From Burkholderia puraquae (lineage in GTDB: Bacteria > Pseudomonadota > Gammaproteobacteria > Burkholderiales > Burkholderiaceae): a stretch of 64,000 nt of DNA. Below the pieces are notes generated by a model, which saw only the letters and a program-made list of their open reading frames with translations, had not been told where the DNA came from and ran no database searches. Position numbers and translations under genes: made by a program. The DNA is taken from the NCBI RefSeq assembly GCF_002099195.1, contig NZ_NBYX01000008.1, positions 186,001 through 250,000 of the forward strand, given 5' to 3'. Of the stretch, positions 16,027-23,731 are shown one piece after another (positions within the stretch are counted from its first letter, which is position 1; each line of letters begins with the position of its first letter).

Positions 16027-16040
16027 TTGACGGAAGTCAA
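16027..16040 (-). promoter_or_regulatory. FNR-type box TTGACGGAAGTCAA (distal)
   Basis: Second palindrome 180 bp upstream of the proximal box. AGAATGA about 22 bp past it on the minus strand predicts a start near 15992, giving a 250-nt leader to the CBS gene or a separate short RNA. Confidence 0.7.
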
Positions 16041-16109
16041 TGCGCACCGCGGCACCGCGCTCGCCGTCGGCACGTCACGTCGCCTCGCATTTGACGGGGG
16101 CGCGCACCG

Positions 16110-17453
16110 TCAACGGCCGAACGTGCGCGTATGGTCGTCGTAATCGAACAGCCGGGCGTAGCGGCCCCAGTCGGTCACGACGCGCAGCGCCTGATCCGCG
16201 CTGCGCGGATCGAGATGGTCCTCGAGTTCCAGTTCGAAACGCTCGCGCGGCGCGCGATGCCCGGCGCGCTCGTCCAGCACTTCGTCGATATGCGCGGCCA
16301 GCGGCACGAATTTGACGACATGCTCCCGAAACAGGCGCCGCTGGGCCTCGTCGTCGCCATGCGCGAACAAGTGGCCCGCCGCGCTCAGCCGGATCGTGCG
16401 GTCGTGCCACTCGGCAAAGGCGAGCAGATGGAGCGCCGCGGCGGTCGAATGGAGCGCGTCGGTCCGCAGCGCGAGCGCCGCTGCAATCGTGCCGAGCTCC
16501 GCATGGCCGTCGTACGGCGCGGCCGCCAGGGTCTCGACGAACCCGGCGAGATGGTGGCTCGTCACGTCGGGCAGCGTCATGGCCAGCGCGCCGCCGGCCG
16601 CGTCGCGGGCCTCCGCCGCATCGGCGATGCGTGCGGTCAGCGTCGCATAGATCTTGCCGACGATCGCCTGGAAGGCCGGGTCATGCCGGCTGCGCGGACG
16701 CGGCAGCGACACGTTCAGCGCGGCGTCGATGCGTGCCGGGCCGGCGCCGAGCACGAGGATGCGATCGCACATGAGCACGGCTTCCTCGATGTTGTGGGTC
16801 ACCATCATCACCGACCGGGTCGACAACTGACGCGCATCCCACAGGTCGAGAAAATCGGTACGCAACGTTTCCGCGGTGAGCACGTCGAGCGCCGAGAACG
16901 GTTCATCCATCAACAGCAGGACGGGTTCGCTGACGAGCGCGCGGGCAAACCCCACCCGCTGGCGCATGCCGCCCGACAGTTCGCGCGGATAAGCCGATTC
17001 GAAGCCGTCGAGCCCGATCAGCTCGATCGCGGCGGTGGCCCGTTCGCGCACCTCGCGTGGCGAGAGGCTCAACGCATCGAGCCCAAGCTCGACGTTTTCG
17101 ACGACCGTCAACCACGGGTACAGCGCAAACGTCTGGAACACCACCGCGATGCCGCCGGTCGGGCCGGCCAGCGGCGCCCCGCGATACGCGACCGCGCCGG
17201 ACGATGGCCTGACGAGCCCGCCCGCGATCCGCAGCAGCGTGGACTTGCCCGAGCCGGAGCGGCCGAGGAGCCCCAGTATCTCGCCCTCGCGCAGCGTGAG
17301 ATCGATATCGGCCAGCACGTGCAACGGCTCCCCGGACGGCTTCGTGAACGACTTGCAGACGGCGCGCATCTCGAGCACGACCGGCGCCTGGCCGGACGAC
17401 GGCGCGGCGGCATTCGCAACGTGCGCTTCCTTGCATTCACCGGGATTCGGCAC
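16110..17453 (-). CDS. ABC transporter ATP-binding protein with C-terminal extension
   Basis: ATPase of the nitrate/sulfonate/taurine type, 447 residues. Walker A GRSGSGKST is at residues 64-72, the signature LSGGMRQR and Walker B LLLMDEPFSALD follow, and the H-loop is THN. Beyond the 260-residue ATPase core is an extension of about 170 residues, AAA-associated in type, ending near DDHTRTFGR; it is typical of NtrC/SsuB-like relatives of unknown role. The start is taken as GTG 17453 because AGGAG lies six bases upstream and no suitable ATG exists. The permease gene ends 35 bp upstream on the same strand. No binding-protein gene is adjacent. Confidence 0.9.
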   Translation of the reverse strand: MPNPGECKEAHVANAAAPSSGQAPVVLEMRAVCKSFTKPSGEPLHVLADIDLTLREGEILGLLGRSGSGKSTLLRIAGGLVRPSSGAVAYRGAPLAGPTGGIAVVFQTFALYPWLTVVENVELGLDALSLSPREVRERATAAIELIGLDGFESAYPRELSGGMRQRVGFARALVSEPVLLLMDEPFSALDVLTAETLRTDFLDLWDARQLSTRSVMMVTHNIEEAVLMCDRILVLGAGPARIDAALNVSLPRPRSRHDPAFQAIVGKIYATLTARIADAAEARDAAGGALAMTLPDVTSHHLAGFVETLAAAPYDGHAELGTIAAALALRTDALHSTAAALHLLAFAEWHDRTIRLSAAGHLFAHGDDEAQRRLFREHVVKFVPLAAHIDEVLDERAGHRAPRERFELELEDHLDPRSADQALRVVTDWGRYARLFDYDDHTRTFGR

Positions 17454-17488
17454 ACCAGTCTCCTGCGGGTAAAGGATCGGGTTCCGGC

Positions 17489-19222
17489 TCAATCGAACCG
17501 CGTTCTGCGTTCCGCGAACGCATACATGGGGCGCCACACGAGCCGATTGGTCGCGATCACGAGCAACGACATGACGGCGACGCCGAGCGCGATGCGCGGA
17601 TAGTCGCCCGCGTCGGTCATCTGCGCGATGTAGGCGCCCAGTCCGCCTGCATTCAGGCGCGTGCTGCCCCAGCTCACGGCTTCCGCGACGATGCTCGCGT
17701 TCCATGCGCCGCCGGACGCGGTGATCGCGCCCGTCACGAAATACGGCAGGACACCCGGCAGCATGACGCGACGCCACCAGGTCGCCGGCCGGACCCGGAA
17801 ACATGCGGCCGCTTCGCACAGGTCGGCCGGGAACGCGCTCGCACCGGCGATCACGTTGAACAGCACATACCATTGCGCACCCAGGATCATCAGCAGGCAC
17901 AGCCAGATAGCGGGGTCGAGACGGAAGCGCACGATCGCGAACACGGCGACCGGAAACAGCAGGTTGGCCGGAAACGCGGCGAGGAACTGCGTGACCGGCT
18001 GAACGCGTGCGGCGACGCGCGGCCGAAGACCGATCGCGATACCGATCGGCACCCAGATCGCCGACGCGATCGCGACCAGCACCGTCACGCGAACGAACGT
18101 GAGCGCCCCCGCGCCTGCGACGACGCGCAAGTCCGTCCAGGTCAGCGTCGCGCGTCCGAGCCGGAACAGCACGACCACCGCATATGCGCATCCCGCGCCG
18201 CACAGTGCGAACCAGAGCGCATCGCCCGCGTGGCGCGGCAGCGTCATCCGGCCGCGCCACGGCCAGGCGGCCCCGGGCAGCCGCGCACGCGCCGCGCGGC
18301 GCAACAGCATGCCGACCGGGCCGACCGCGCGAGCCATCCATCGCGATCGATGGAACAGGTCGAGCATCCAGCTGTGCCGCGCGGCCGCGGGCGCGGCATC
18401 GCCGTAGCGAAACCGTTCCGACCACGCGACCAGCGGCCGGAACAGCAACTGGTCGTACAGGACGATCGCGATGCTCATCGCAACGATCGCCCAACCGACG
18501 GCGGCCAGGTCGCGGTTCGCGATCGCCTGCGCGACGTAGGCGCCCACGCCCGGCAGGTCGACGTGCAGGTCGCCGACCGCGATCGCCTCGGACGCGACCA
18601 CGAAGAACCAGCCGCCCGACATCGACATCATCGCGTTCCAGACGAGACCGGGCATCGCAAACGGCACCTCGAGGCGCCAGAAGCGCTGCCATGCCGACAG
18701 CCGGAAGCTGCGGCTGGCCTCGTCGAGATCGAGCGGCACCGTGCGCAGCGCCTGGTAGAAGCTGAACGTCATGTTCCACGCCTGGCTCGTGAAGATCGCG
18801 AAGATCGCCGCGCACTCGGCGCCGAGGATGCGGCCCGGAAACAACGACAGGAAGAACAGTACCGTAAAGGACAGGTAGCCGAGGATCGGCACCGACTGCA
18901 GCACGTCGAGCAACGGAATCAGCACCCGCTCGGCCGCCCGGCTCCTGGCCGCCGCGGTCGCGTACACGAACGTGAAGGCGATCGACAGGAGCAATGCCGC
19001 GAACATGCGCGAGACCGTGCGCAGCGTATAGCCCGGCAGCGCCGACGGAGACAACGAGATGACCGGTGGATGGGCGACCGCGAGCGGGCCGGCCATCTGG
19101 TGCGCCGAGATGCCGGCCAGCAGCAGGAGACCGGTGACGATCAGCATCGCGGCGAGATCCCGCCAGCCCGGCGCAGGCAGCGCCCAGCGCCCGCCCCGCA
19201 ATACCTCCGCATGGTGCTCCAC
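17489..19222 (-). CDS. Fused double ABC transporter permease
   Basis: Inner-membrane permease of 577 residues in which two BPD_transp_1 units are fused head to tail. Each half carries an EAA-type loop with conserved Gly (LDEASRSFRLSAWQRFWRLE in the first; LCEAAACFRVRPATWWRRV in the second). The protein can therefore form the whole channel alone, paired with the ATPase encoded next. GTG 19222 is preferred: GGAGGGG lies just upstream, and longer frames would run through the FNR-type box at 19281. Substrate is unknown; the family moves nitrate, sulfonates or similar small anions. Absence of a neighbouring periplasmic binding protein is notable. Confidence 0.88.
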   Translation of the reverse strand: MEHHAEVLRGGRWALPAPGWRDLAAMLIVTGLLLLAGISAHQMAGPLAVAHPPVISLSPSALPGYTLRTVSRMFAALLLSIAFTFVYATAAARSRAAERVLIPLLDVLQSVPILGYLSFTVLFFLSLFPGRILGAECAAIFAIFTSQAWNMTFSFYQALRTVPLDLDEASRSFRLSAWQRFWRLEVPFAMPGLVWNAMMSMSGGWFFVVASEAIAVGDLHVDLPGVGAYVAQAIANRDLAAVGWAIVAMSIAIVLYDQLLFRPLVAWSERFRYGDAAPAAARHSWMLDLFHRSRWMARAVGPVGMLLRRAARARLPGAAWPWRGRMTLPRHAGDALWFALCGAGCAYAVVVLFRLGRATLTWTDLRVVAGAGALTFVRVTVLVAIASAIWVPIGIAIGLRPRVAARVQPVTQFLAAFPANLLFPVAVFAIVRFRLDPAIWLCLLMILGAQWYVLFNVIAGASAFPADLCEAAACFRVRPATWWRRVMLPGVLPYFVTGAITASGGAWNASIVAEAVSWGSTRLNAGGLGAYIAQMTDAGDYPRIALGVAVMSLLVIATNRLVWRPMYAFAERRTRFD

Positions 19223-19280
19223 GGTGCCCCTCCCTGCCGATGATCGCGGTTCATCTTCCGGGGCAGACAGGCCAGCCCGG

Positions 19281-19294
19281 TTGACCTGCGTCAA
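19281..19294 (-). promoter_or_regulatory. FNR-type box TTGACCTGCGTCAA
   Basis: Centre is 65 bp before the permease GTG. GAAGAT lies about 22 bp past the box on the minus strand. Confidence 0.8.
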
Positions 19295-19345
19295 CCGTCC
19301 TGCAGCGGCCGGCACGCGTCGCACCGATCGCGCTGCGGGCGTCGC

Positions 19346-20731
19346 TCAGGCCGCTTGCTGCCTCGCATGCGCGTGCGTATCCGGCCCGCCGCCCCACTGC
19401 GCGACGCAGGCCGCCAGCGCAGGAGAAATCGAAGCCTGCAGCGGCATCACGGGGGCCAGCGCCCGCATGGAATCCGGCAGCGTGGTCAATTCGCGCAGCG
19501 CATGCACGCGGCTCTCGTCGAGCGTGGGAGCCGGCAGCCGCGCCCCCGAGACCATGACCGGCCGCAGCAGCGGCCTGCCGTCGACGCGCTCGCCGTCAAG
19601 CCCGATGCAGTCGGCGGCAATCCGCCCGTCCGGGCCGTATTGCCGGAACACCTGCTTGCGGCCCGGCAGCGTCGCCTTGCCTTCCGAGCGCTTGCAGCGC
19701 GCCCGGCCTGCATACTCGACCAGCTTGTACGCGCAATCGAGGCAAGGCGCATCCGCCGACGTACTCATCTGCGTACCGACTCCGAAGCCGTCGATCGGTG
19801 CGTGCTCGCGGACGAGCGCCTGCAGCCGGTGTTCGTCGAGATTGCCGCTCGCGAAGATCGTGACGTCGGCGAGGCCGCCTCGGTCGAGGATCACGCGAAC
19901 GTTGCGCGCATGCGCCGCGAGATCGCCGCTGTCGATCCGCACGCCCTTGATGCGGATCTGCTCGCGCGCAAGCCGCCGCGCGAGTTCGACCACCTTGTGC
20001 GCCGCCCGCTCCGTGTCGTACGTATCGATCAGCAGCATCGCGTTGTCCGGCTGCGATCGCGTGAAGTGCTCGAACGCGAGCGTTTCGTCGTCGTGCGCCT
20101 GGATATATGAATGCGCCATCGTCCCGTACGCGGGAATGCCGTAGCGCAAGCCGGCCAGCAGGGTCGCCGTCCCGGAGAATCCGGCGAGATAGCTGGCACG
20201 CGCCGACAGCATCGCGGCCTCCGCGCCGTGCGCGCGCCGCAGGCCGAAGTCGACCAGCAGCCTGCCGTGCGCAGCCAGCGTGACGCGTGCAGCCTTGCTT
20301 GCGACGAGCGTTGCATAGTGGAGCAGGTTCATCACGCGGCTCTCGACGAACTGCGCCTCGCGAAGCGGCGCCGTGATCCGCAGGATCGGCTCGTCGGCGA
20401 AGCACACCGTGCCCTCCGGCATCGCGTCGACCGTGCCCGTGAAACGGAAGCCGGCGAGCGATGCAAGGAAGTCCGCGTGAAGGCGCCCGGTTCCGGCCAG
20501 CCGTTCGAGCACGGCGGCCGGCATGCGCAGTCGCTCCAGATAATCGAGCACGGGCGCGAGGCCCGCCGCCATCAGGAACGCGCGCGGCTGCGGCAGCGCC
20601 CGTACGAAGAATTCGAAGCTGGCCGTGTCGTTCATGCCGGCATCGAAGGCGGCCTGCAGCATCGTCAGCTCATACCAATCCGTGAGCAACACGTCGTTCG
20701 CGTTCGCTTCCTGCAAGGATCCGTTCATCAT
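19346..20731 (-). CDS. pncB: Nicotinate phosphoribosyltransferase
   Basis: NAD salvage enzyme of 461 residues converting nicotinate, PRPP and ATP to nicotinate mononucleotide. Family features include TDWYELTMLQAAF at the N-terminus, the RRAHGAEAAMLSARAS loop, SYIQAHDDE, the DTYDT stretch, RIDSGDLA, and GFGVGTQMSTS, which binds phosphate. Two tandem ATGs at 20731 and 20728 are possible; GGGAG lies close to the first. It follows a CBS gene by 126 bp on the same strand with no FNR-type box between, so it is probably co-transcribed from the box at 21536. A role in sustaining the NAD pool during anoxia is inferred. Confidence 0.95.
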   Translation of the reverse strand: MMNGSLQEANANDVLLTDWYELTMLQAAFDAGMNDTASFEFFVRALPQPRAFLMAAGLAPVLDYLERLRMPAAVLERLAGTGRLHADFLASLAGFRFTGTVDAMPEGTVCFADEPILRITAPLREAQFVESRVMNLLHYATLVASKAARVTLAAHGRLLVDFGLRRAHGAEAAMLSARASYLAGFSGTATLLAGLRYGIPAYGTMAHSYIQAHDDETLAFEHFTRSQPDNAMLLIDTYDTERAAHKVVELARRLAREQIRIKGVRIDSGDLAAHARNVRVILDRGGLADVTIFASGNLDEHRLQALVREHAPIDGFGVGTQMSTSADAPCLDCAYKLVEYAGRARCKRSEGKATLPGRKQVFRQYGPDGRIAADCIGLDGERVDGRPLLRPVMVSGARLPAPTLDESRVHALRELTTLPDSMRALAPVMPLQASISPALAACVAQWGGGPDTHAHARQQAA

Positions 20732-20857
20732 GCGCTCTCCCGCGCGGCACGCCGCATCGATACCGGCGGCCAATTGCCATCGTTACATCCCCTTCTCGCC
20801 GTGCTCGCACACGCCGTTGCCACGGGCACGCCGCAACCGCCCCTGGCGCGCGCCGCA

Positions 20858-21307
20858 TCATCCACGCTGTTTCTCCTCGAAATACGGCTGGCGTGCAGCC
20901 ACAAGGCGCAGTTCGTCGAGCAGCGCCGCGGCCGCGCGCAGCAGGTCGTCGAGCGACACGATGCCGACCAGTTCACCGGCGTCGTCAACCACCGGCAGCC
21001 GGCGCACGCCATGCTGGCGCATCCGCTTCGCGAGTAGCCAGAGATCGTCGTCGACGTCCGCGACGGCGACGGGGGCCGACATGATGTCGCCGACGAACAG
21101 CGAACCGGCCGGTGCGTCGGGGCCGACGACGGCAAGCACGATGTCCCGGTCGGTCAGCATGCCGACCGGCTCGCATCGTCCTTCCCTTTCACGCACGACG
21201 ACCAGGTCGCCGGCGTGTGCATCGCGCATCATCGCGGCCGCCTCGACGACGGTCGTCTGCGCGGAACACATGGCGATATCGCGGGTGCAAAGCATCGCGG
21301 CATTCAT
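20858..21307 (-). CDS. CBS-domain protein, second paralogue (149 aa)
   Basis: Tandem CBS module paralogous to the protein at 15294-15743 and identical in length. Repeat one has MMRDAHAGDLVVVRE and GMLTDRDIV; repeat two has MRQHGVRRLPVVDDAGEL and GIVSLDDLL. Likely a nucleotide-sensing regulator acting with a partner. GGGAGAGGGAAC precedes the ATG. It is preceded by a BON-gene remnant and followed by nicotinate phosphoribosyltransferase on the same strand; the FNR-type box at 21536 would drive all three. Confidence 0.92.
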   Translation of the reverse strand: MNAAMLCTRDIAMCSAQTTVVEAAAMMRDAHAGDLVVVREREGRCEPVGMLTDRDIVLAVVGPDAPAGSLFVGDIMSAPVAVADVDDDLWLLAKRMRQHGVRRLPVVDDAGELVGIVSLDDLLRAAAALLDELRLVAARQPYFEEKQRG

Positions 21308-21368
21308 GTTCCCTCTCCCTGCCCGGGCGACGCGGAACGTCGGTCGACGCCCGCCGCCGCCCGACGAT

Positions 21369-21479
21369 TCATGCAACGGCAATTCGATCGACCACGTCGT
21401 GCATCGCATCGATCGATGGATCCCGCCCGAGCTCCCGCTCGACGTCCCTCTTCAACTCGCCGCCGTTTTTCATGGTCAT
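21369..21479 (-). pseudogene. Remnant of a BON-domain gene (36 codons)
   Basis: A short open frame encodes MKNGGELKRDVEREL, DPSIDA and VVDRIAV before a stop. It aligns position by position with the start of the intact BON protein at 9436-10086 (LKQDVQDEL, DPAIDA, VVNRIVT). The match ends where that protein continues into the first BON core strand, so only the first third of one BON module remains. An in-frame ATG at 21500 is also possible but coincides with the predicted transcription start. It could be a functional micropeptide or just the leader of the CBS-pncB transcript. Confidence 0.6.
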
Positions 21480-21535
21480 GGACTGCTGTCCGTATCCCAT
21501 GACGACAACCGTAAATCCGGCAGCATCGCCGGCAC

Positions 21536-21549
21536 TTGATGCAGGTCAG
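21536..21549 (-). promoter_or_regulatory. FNR-type box TTGATGCAGGTCAG
   Basis: One mismatch in the right half-site. TACGGT about 22 bp past the box on the minus strand predicts a start near 21501, feeding the BON remnant, the CBS gene and pncB. Confidence 0.72.
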
Positions 21550-21944
21550 CGTGGCGCGCGCTGAGGCGTCTCGCCCGAGGTCCGGCCTGCCGTCGTGAAA
21601 TCGGCATGGCGGCTGCATCGCGGCCGATCGCGCTCCGCGAGACGCGACACCATCTGCCGCCCCCGGTCCGACAGGCGCACATGCGCCTCCGCAAGCGGCG
21701 CGGCATCCAGCCGGACGAGGCCCCGGTCCACGAGACAATGAAGATCGGCAGGGTCGCCCTGCTGGCGTCTCGGCTCGCTGGCGAGCACCATCAGGATCGC
21801 GATTTCGTGGGGACTCAACAGGCGGTCGCCGTCGGTGTCGACCGGACGATTCCGGTGCGGTGCGGCGGGCGGTACGTTCGGCATCGCCTCGCCGGGCAGC
21901 GTGATGATCTGAAGACTCGACGTGCGCGCGAACAGGGAAGGCAT
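21546..21944 (-). CDS. Hypothetical protein, possibly winged-helix-like (132 aa)
   Basis: Not recognised as a named family. The middle has the look of a small winged-helix unit: a helix in SPHEIAILMVLASEP, then DLHCLVDRGLVRLD and VRLSDRGRQMVSRL, resembling the end-of-wing pattern of MarR/PadR-like folds. The N-terminal 40 residues and the Arg-rich C-terminus appear disordered. Start choice is uncertain: ATG 21944 lacks a clear ribosome binding site, with alternatives at 21962 and further in. The 3' end overlaps the FNR-type box at 21536. An FNR-type box at 22057 lies upstream with a good -10 match. Confidence 0.55.
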   Translation of the reverse strand: MPSLFARTSSLQIITLPGEAMPNVPPAAPHRNRPVDTDGDRLLSPHEIAILMVLASEPRRQQGDPADLHCLVDRGLVRLDAAPLAEAHVRLSDRGRQMVSRLAERDRPRCSRHADFTTAGRTSGETPQRAPR

Positions 21945-22386
21945 GATGGAGGCCCGTATCATGAACGTGAAGACGCAGACGGCACGGTGCATGTCGGTCT
22001 TCGATCATGACCGGCACGCGCGAACCTCGATCATCGCGCTTGCCGCGCGAGCGGTCTTGATACAGGTCATCAAGCGCACGCATGCCACCGAAACTACCAG
22101 CGATTCGTCTGACGCAATGCCCTCCGACGGCCCGGTTCGCGTGCCTGTCAGGAACCCGTCACGTTGATCATTCAGCCTTTCGCCGCCCGACCGAAACTCC
22201 GCGATACCGTACGCATCTTCACGTCGGCTCTTCGGGTTTTTGCTCCCGATCTCATTGCATCAACAAAGCACTCCGAATCATCTGATTTTCTCCGATGAAA
22301 CGAATGTCGTGTATGGCTTGCGTGAAATCAATGCGCAACGGACAGCGGGAATCCACCATGCATCACCATCCTGAAGAGGTCCGGAC
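21945..22386. other. Gene-free interval, partly AT-rich
   Basis: Divergent spacer between the gene at 21546-21944 and the one at 22387. It carries the FNR-type box at 22057-22070, and base composition drops toward 22170-22330. No credible gene of its own. Confidence 0.45.
22057..22070 (-). promoter_or_regulatory. FNR-type box TTGATACAGGTCAT
   Basis: One terminal mismatch. ATGATC about 22 bp past the box on the minus strand predicts a start near 22022 for the leftward hypothetical gene. Confidence 0.65.
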
Positions 22387-22602
22387 ATGAACTGGTATTA
22401 CGAAGTCGAACGCGAACTTGCCCATATCGAAGGATCCATTCGTCTACTCGAACAAACACGAGACCACTTCCATACGAAGACGCCGATCAGCGATCCCGCG
22501 TACTGGCGCGCAAGACTGCACGCCGTCAGGGCGACGGCCGAGCAGCACAAGACGCTGTTGCGCCGCGCCGACGAGATCCTCGCACGCCTCGAACGATTCT
22601 GA
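22387..22602 (+). CDS. Small helical hypothetical protein (71 aa)
   Basis: No family recognised. The sequence is almost entirely helix-forming with heptad-like spacing of Leu, Ile and Ala (YEVERELAHIEGSIRLLEQT, then a second helix with AEQHKTLLRRADEILARLE), suggesting a short two-helix coiled coil. There is one Pro-containing turn at about residues 33-38. AAGAGG lies upstream of the ATG at usable distance. Codon use is mixed. It stands alone between FNR-type boxes that face away from it, so its regulation is not evident. Confidence 0.55.
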   Translation: MNWYYEVERELAHIEGSIRLLEQTRDHFHTKTPISDPAYWRARLHAVRATAEQHKTLLRRADEILARLERF

Positions 22603-22756
22603 TTGGTTCGCGCCGCCCGCTTGCATTCGCGATGCGCAACGATCGGACGATTCGGGCGACATGAACCTGGAACGGGTCGCGCACCTCGATCCATCCATCG
22701 AAGCCTACCTGGTCGGCGCGGGGTAGATCGCAGCGAATCGGCCCGCGCAACCGCGC

Positions 22757-22770
22757 TTGACCTCCATCAA
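22757..22770 (+). promoter_or_regulatory. FNR-type box TTGACCTCCATCAA
   Basis: Near-perfect palindrome. CATAGAT lies about 20 bp past it on the plus strand, so it points at the gene starting at 22847. Confidence 0.78.
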
Positions 22771-22846
22771 CGCTCCGTCGCGGCATCGCTCATAGATCGC
22801 AAGGAAGCACGCGGAACGATTCGCTCCGCGAAGCCGGCGGCCGATC

Positions 22847-23290
22847 ATGCCGAACGAAGCCGCAGCACGCCGCGCGCTGCTCATGCATCTTGGCAGCATC
22901 TCGCGAACCCTCAGTTGCGTGCTCGAATACGAGCCGGACGACAGGACGATCGACTCGCTGCTGGCGGCCCAGCCGATGCTCGCCGAAGCGCCGCTGCTGA
23001 ATCACGTGTTCGCGCACATGAACGTAGCCGCGCTTGCCGGCCGCACGCACCATCACGTTGCCCGCTCCGTACTCGTGCGATGCTCGCGGACGGCCAGCCG
23101 CCGATCGATCGACCGGGCGAAACGGGCGAGCCTCCGGGAAGCCAGGCCGCAACCGATATCGCGCGCGGAAATCGCACACGTCGCGACCGGCTTTTGCCGT
23201 GCCAGCGCCTGCATCTGCGCGAATGCCGTCAGGTCGCCACGCAGGCCCATCGTGCAGAAGAATGCGGTCGCGCGCAGTTCGTGCCCGTGA
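22847..23290 (+). CDS. Hypothetical protein overlapping the flavodoxin gene antisense
   Basis: Open frame of 147 codons, preceded by an FNR-type box at the spacing used by other genes here. The first about 65 residues look genuine (G/C-rich third positions; RRALLMHLGSISRTLSCVLE, then SLLAAQPMLAEAPLLNHVFA). The rest lies antisense to the 3' end of the flavodoxin gene for 238 bp and is Arg/Ser/Cys-rich, as antisense frames usually are. The real protein may therefore be a truncated or frameshifted relic with a foreign tail. Function unknown. Confidence 0.4.
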   Translation: MPNEAAARRALLMHLGSISRTLSCVLEYEPDDRTIDSLLAAQPMLAEAPLLNHVFAHMNVAALAGRTHHHVARSVLVRCSRTASRRSIDRAKRASLREARPQPISRAEIAHVATGFCRASACICANAVRSPRRPIVQKNAVARSSCP

Positions 23291-23586
23291 CGGGCCAGCC
23301 AGGTCGACACCGGCGTCGATGCGCGCCCGGCCCATACCGGCGTGCCGAGCACGACCACGTCGTAGGCCGCTGGCGAACAGGCCGTCGGCCGCAGGTCCGC
23401 GTCGCGCTGACGGATCACGTCGGCAAGCGAACGCAGATAGCCGATGGCCCCGCCGCGCCGTCGATCGTCGTGCTCCCGCAGCCGTTCGCAATCCGCGCCG
23501 AGTTCGGCGGCCAGCCGGCGCGCCTGCCCCGCCGTCGTTTCGCTGCGCGAGTAGAAAACGACGAGCATGCGTCGAGAAGCCTCCAT
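23053..23586 (-). CDS. Flavodoxin-like protein
   Basis: Flavodoxin-fold protein of 177 residues. The FMN phosphate loop is VVFYSRSETTAGQA near residues 9-22, followed by VVLGTPVWAGRASTPV and TAFFCTMG, which contribute the isoalloxazine-binding strands. It would act as a cytoplasmic electron carrier or FMN-dependent reductase and is more like the FldA/WrbA-related family than a classic small flavodoxin. GGAGCAGATC precedes the ATG. It is divergent from phaZ, with one FNR-type box at 23651 between them placed about 72-75 bp from both starts. Confidence 0.88.
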   Translation of the reverse strand: MEASRRMLVVFYSRSETTAGQARRLAAELGADCERLREHDDRRRGGAIGYLRSLADVIRQRDADLRPTACSPAAYDVVVLGTPVWAGRASTPVSTWLARHGHELRATAFFCTMGLRGDLTAFAQMQALARQKPVATCAISARDIGCGLASRRLARFARSIDRRLAVREHRTSTERAT

Positions 23587-23650
23587 GATCTGCTCCGTGC
23601 GTCGATCCAGGATCCGAAGACCAGCTTACGCAGCGGTGCGCGGGCCGACG

Positions 23651-23664
23651 CTGATTCAGGTCAA
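23651..23664. promoter_or_regulatory. FNR-type box CTGATTCAGGTCAA shared by divergent genes
   Basis: Centre lies 72 bp from the flavodoxin ATG and 75 bp from the phaZ ATG. TAAGCT on the minus strand sits about 22 bp past the box; the plus-strand equivalent (CAGTAG) is weaker. Confidence 0.72.
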
Positions 23665-23731
23665 CCCGCCGCCGGACAATCCGGCGACAGTAGACCTGTC
23701 TGAATTCCCGGCGGCTTCTCGCCGACGCGCC

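Larger units (their letters stand above)
15744..16109. other. Gene-free interval with tandem FNR-type boxes
   Basis: Upstream region of the CBS gene. It holds FNR-type boxes at 15847-15860 and 16027-16040, both with -10-like hexamers on the minus strand. No separate gene is apparent; the frame continuous with the CBS gene reads through but lacks a sound start. Confidence 0.5.

Noticed and set aside
22661..22726. 21-codon frame MNLERVAHLDPSIEAYLVGAG
   Set aside because: Too short, no ribosome binding site, no match elsewhere in the window.
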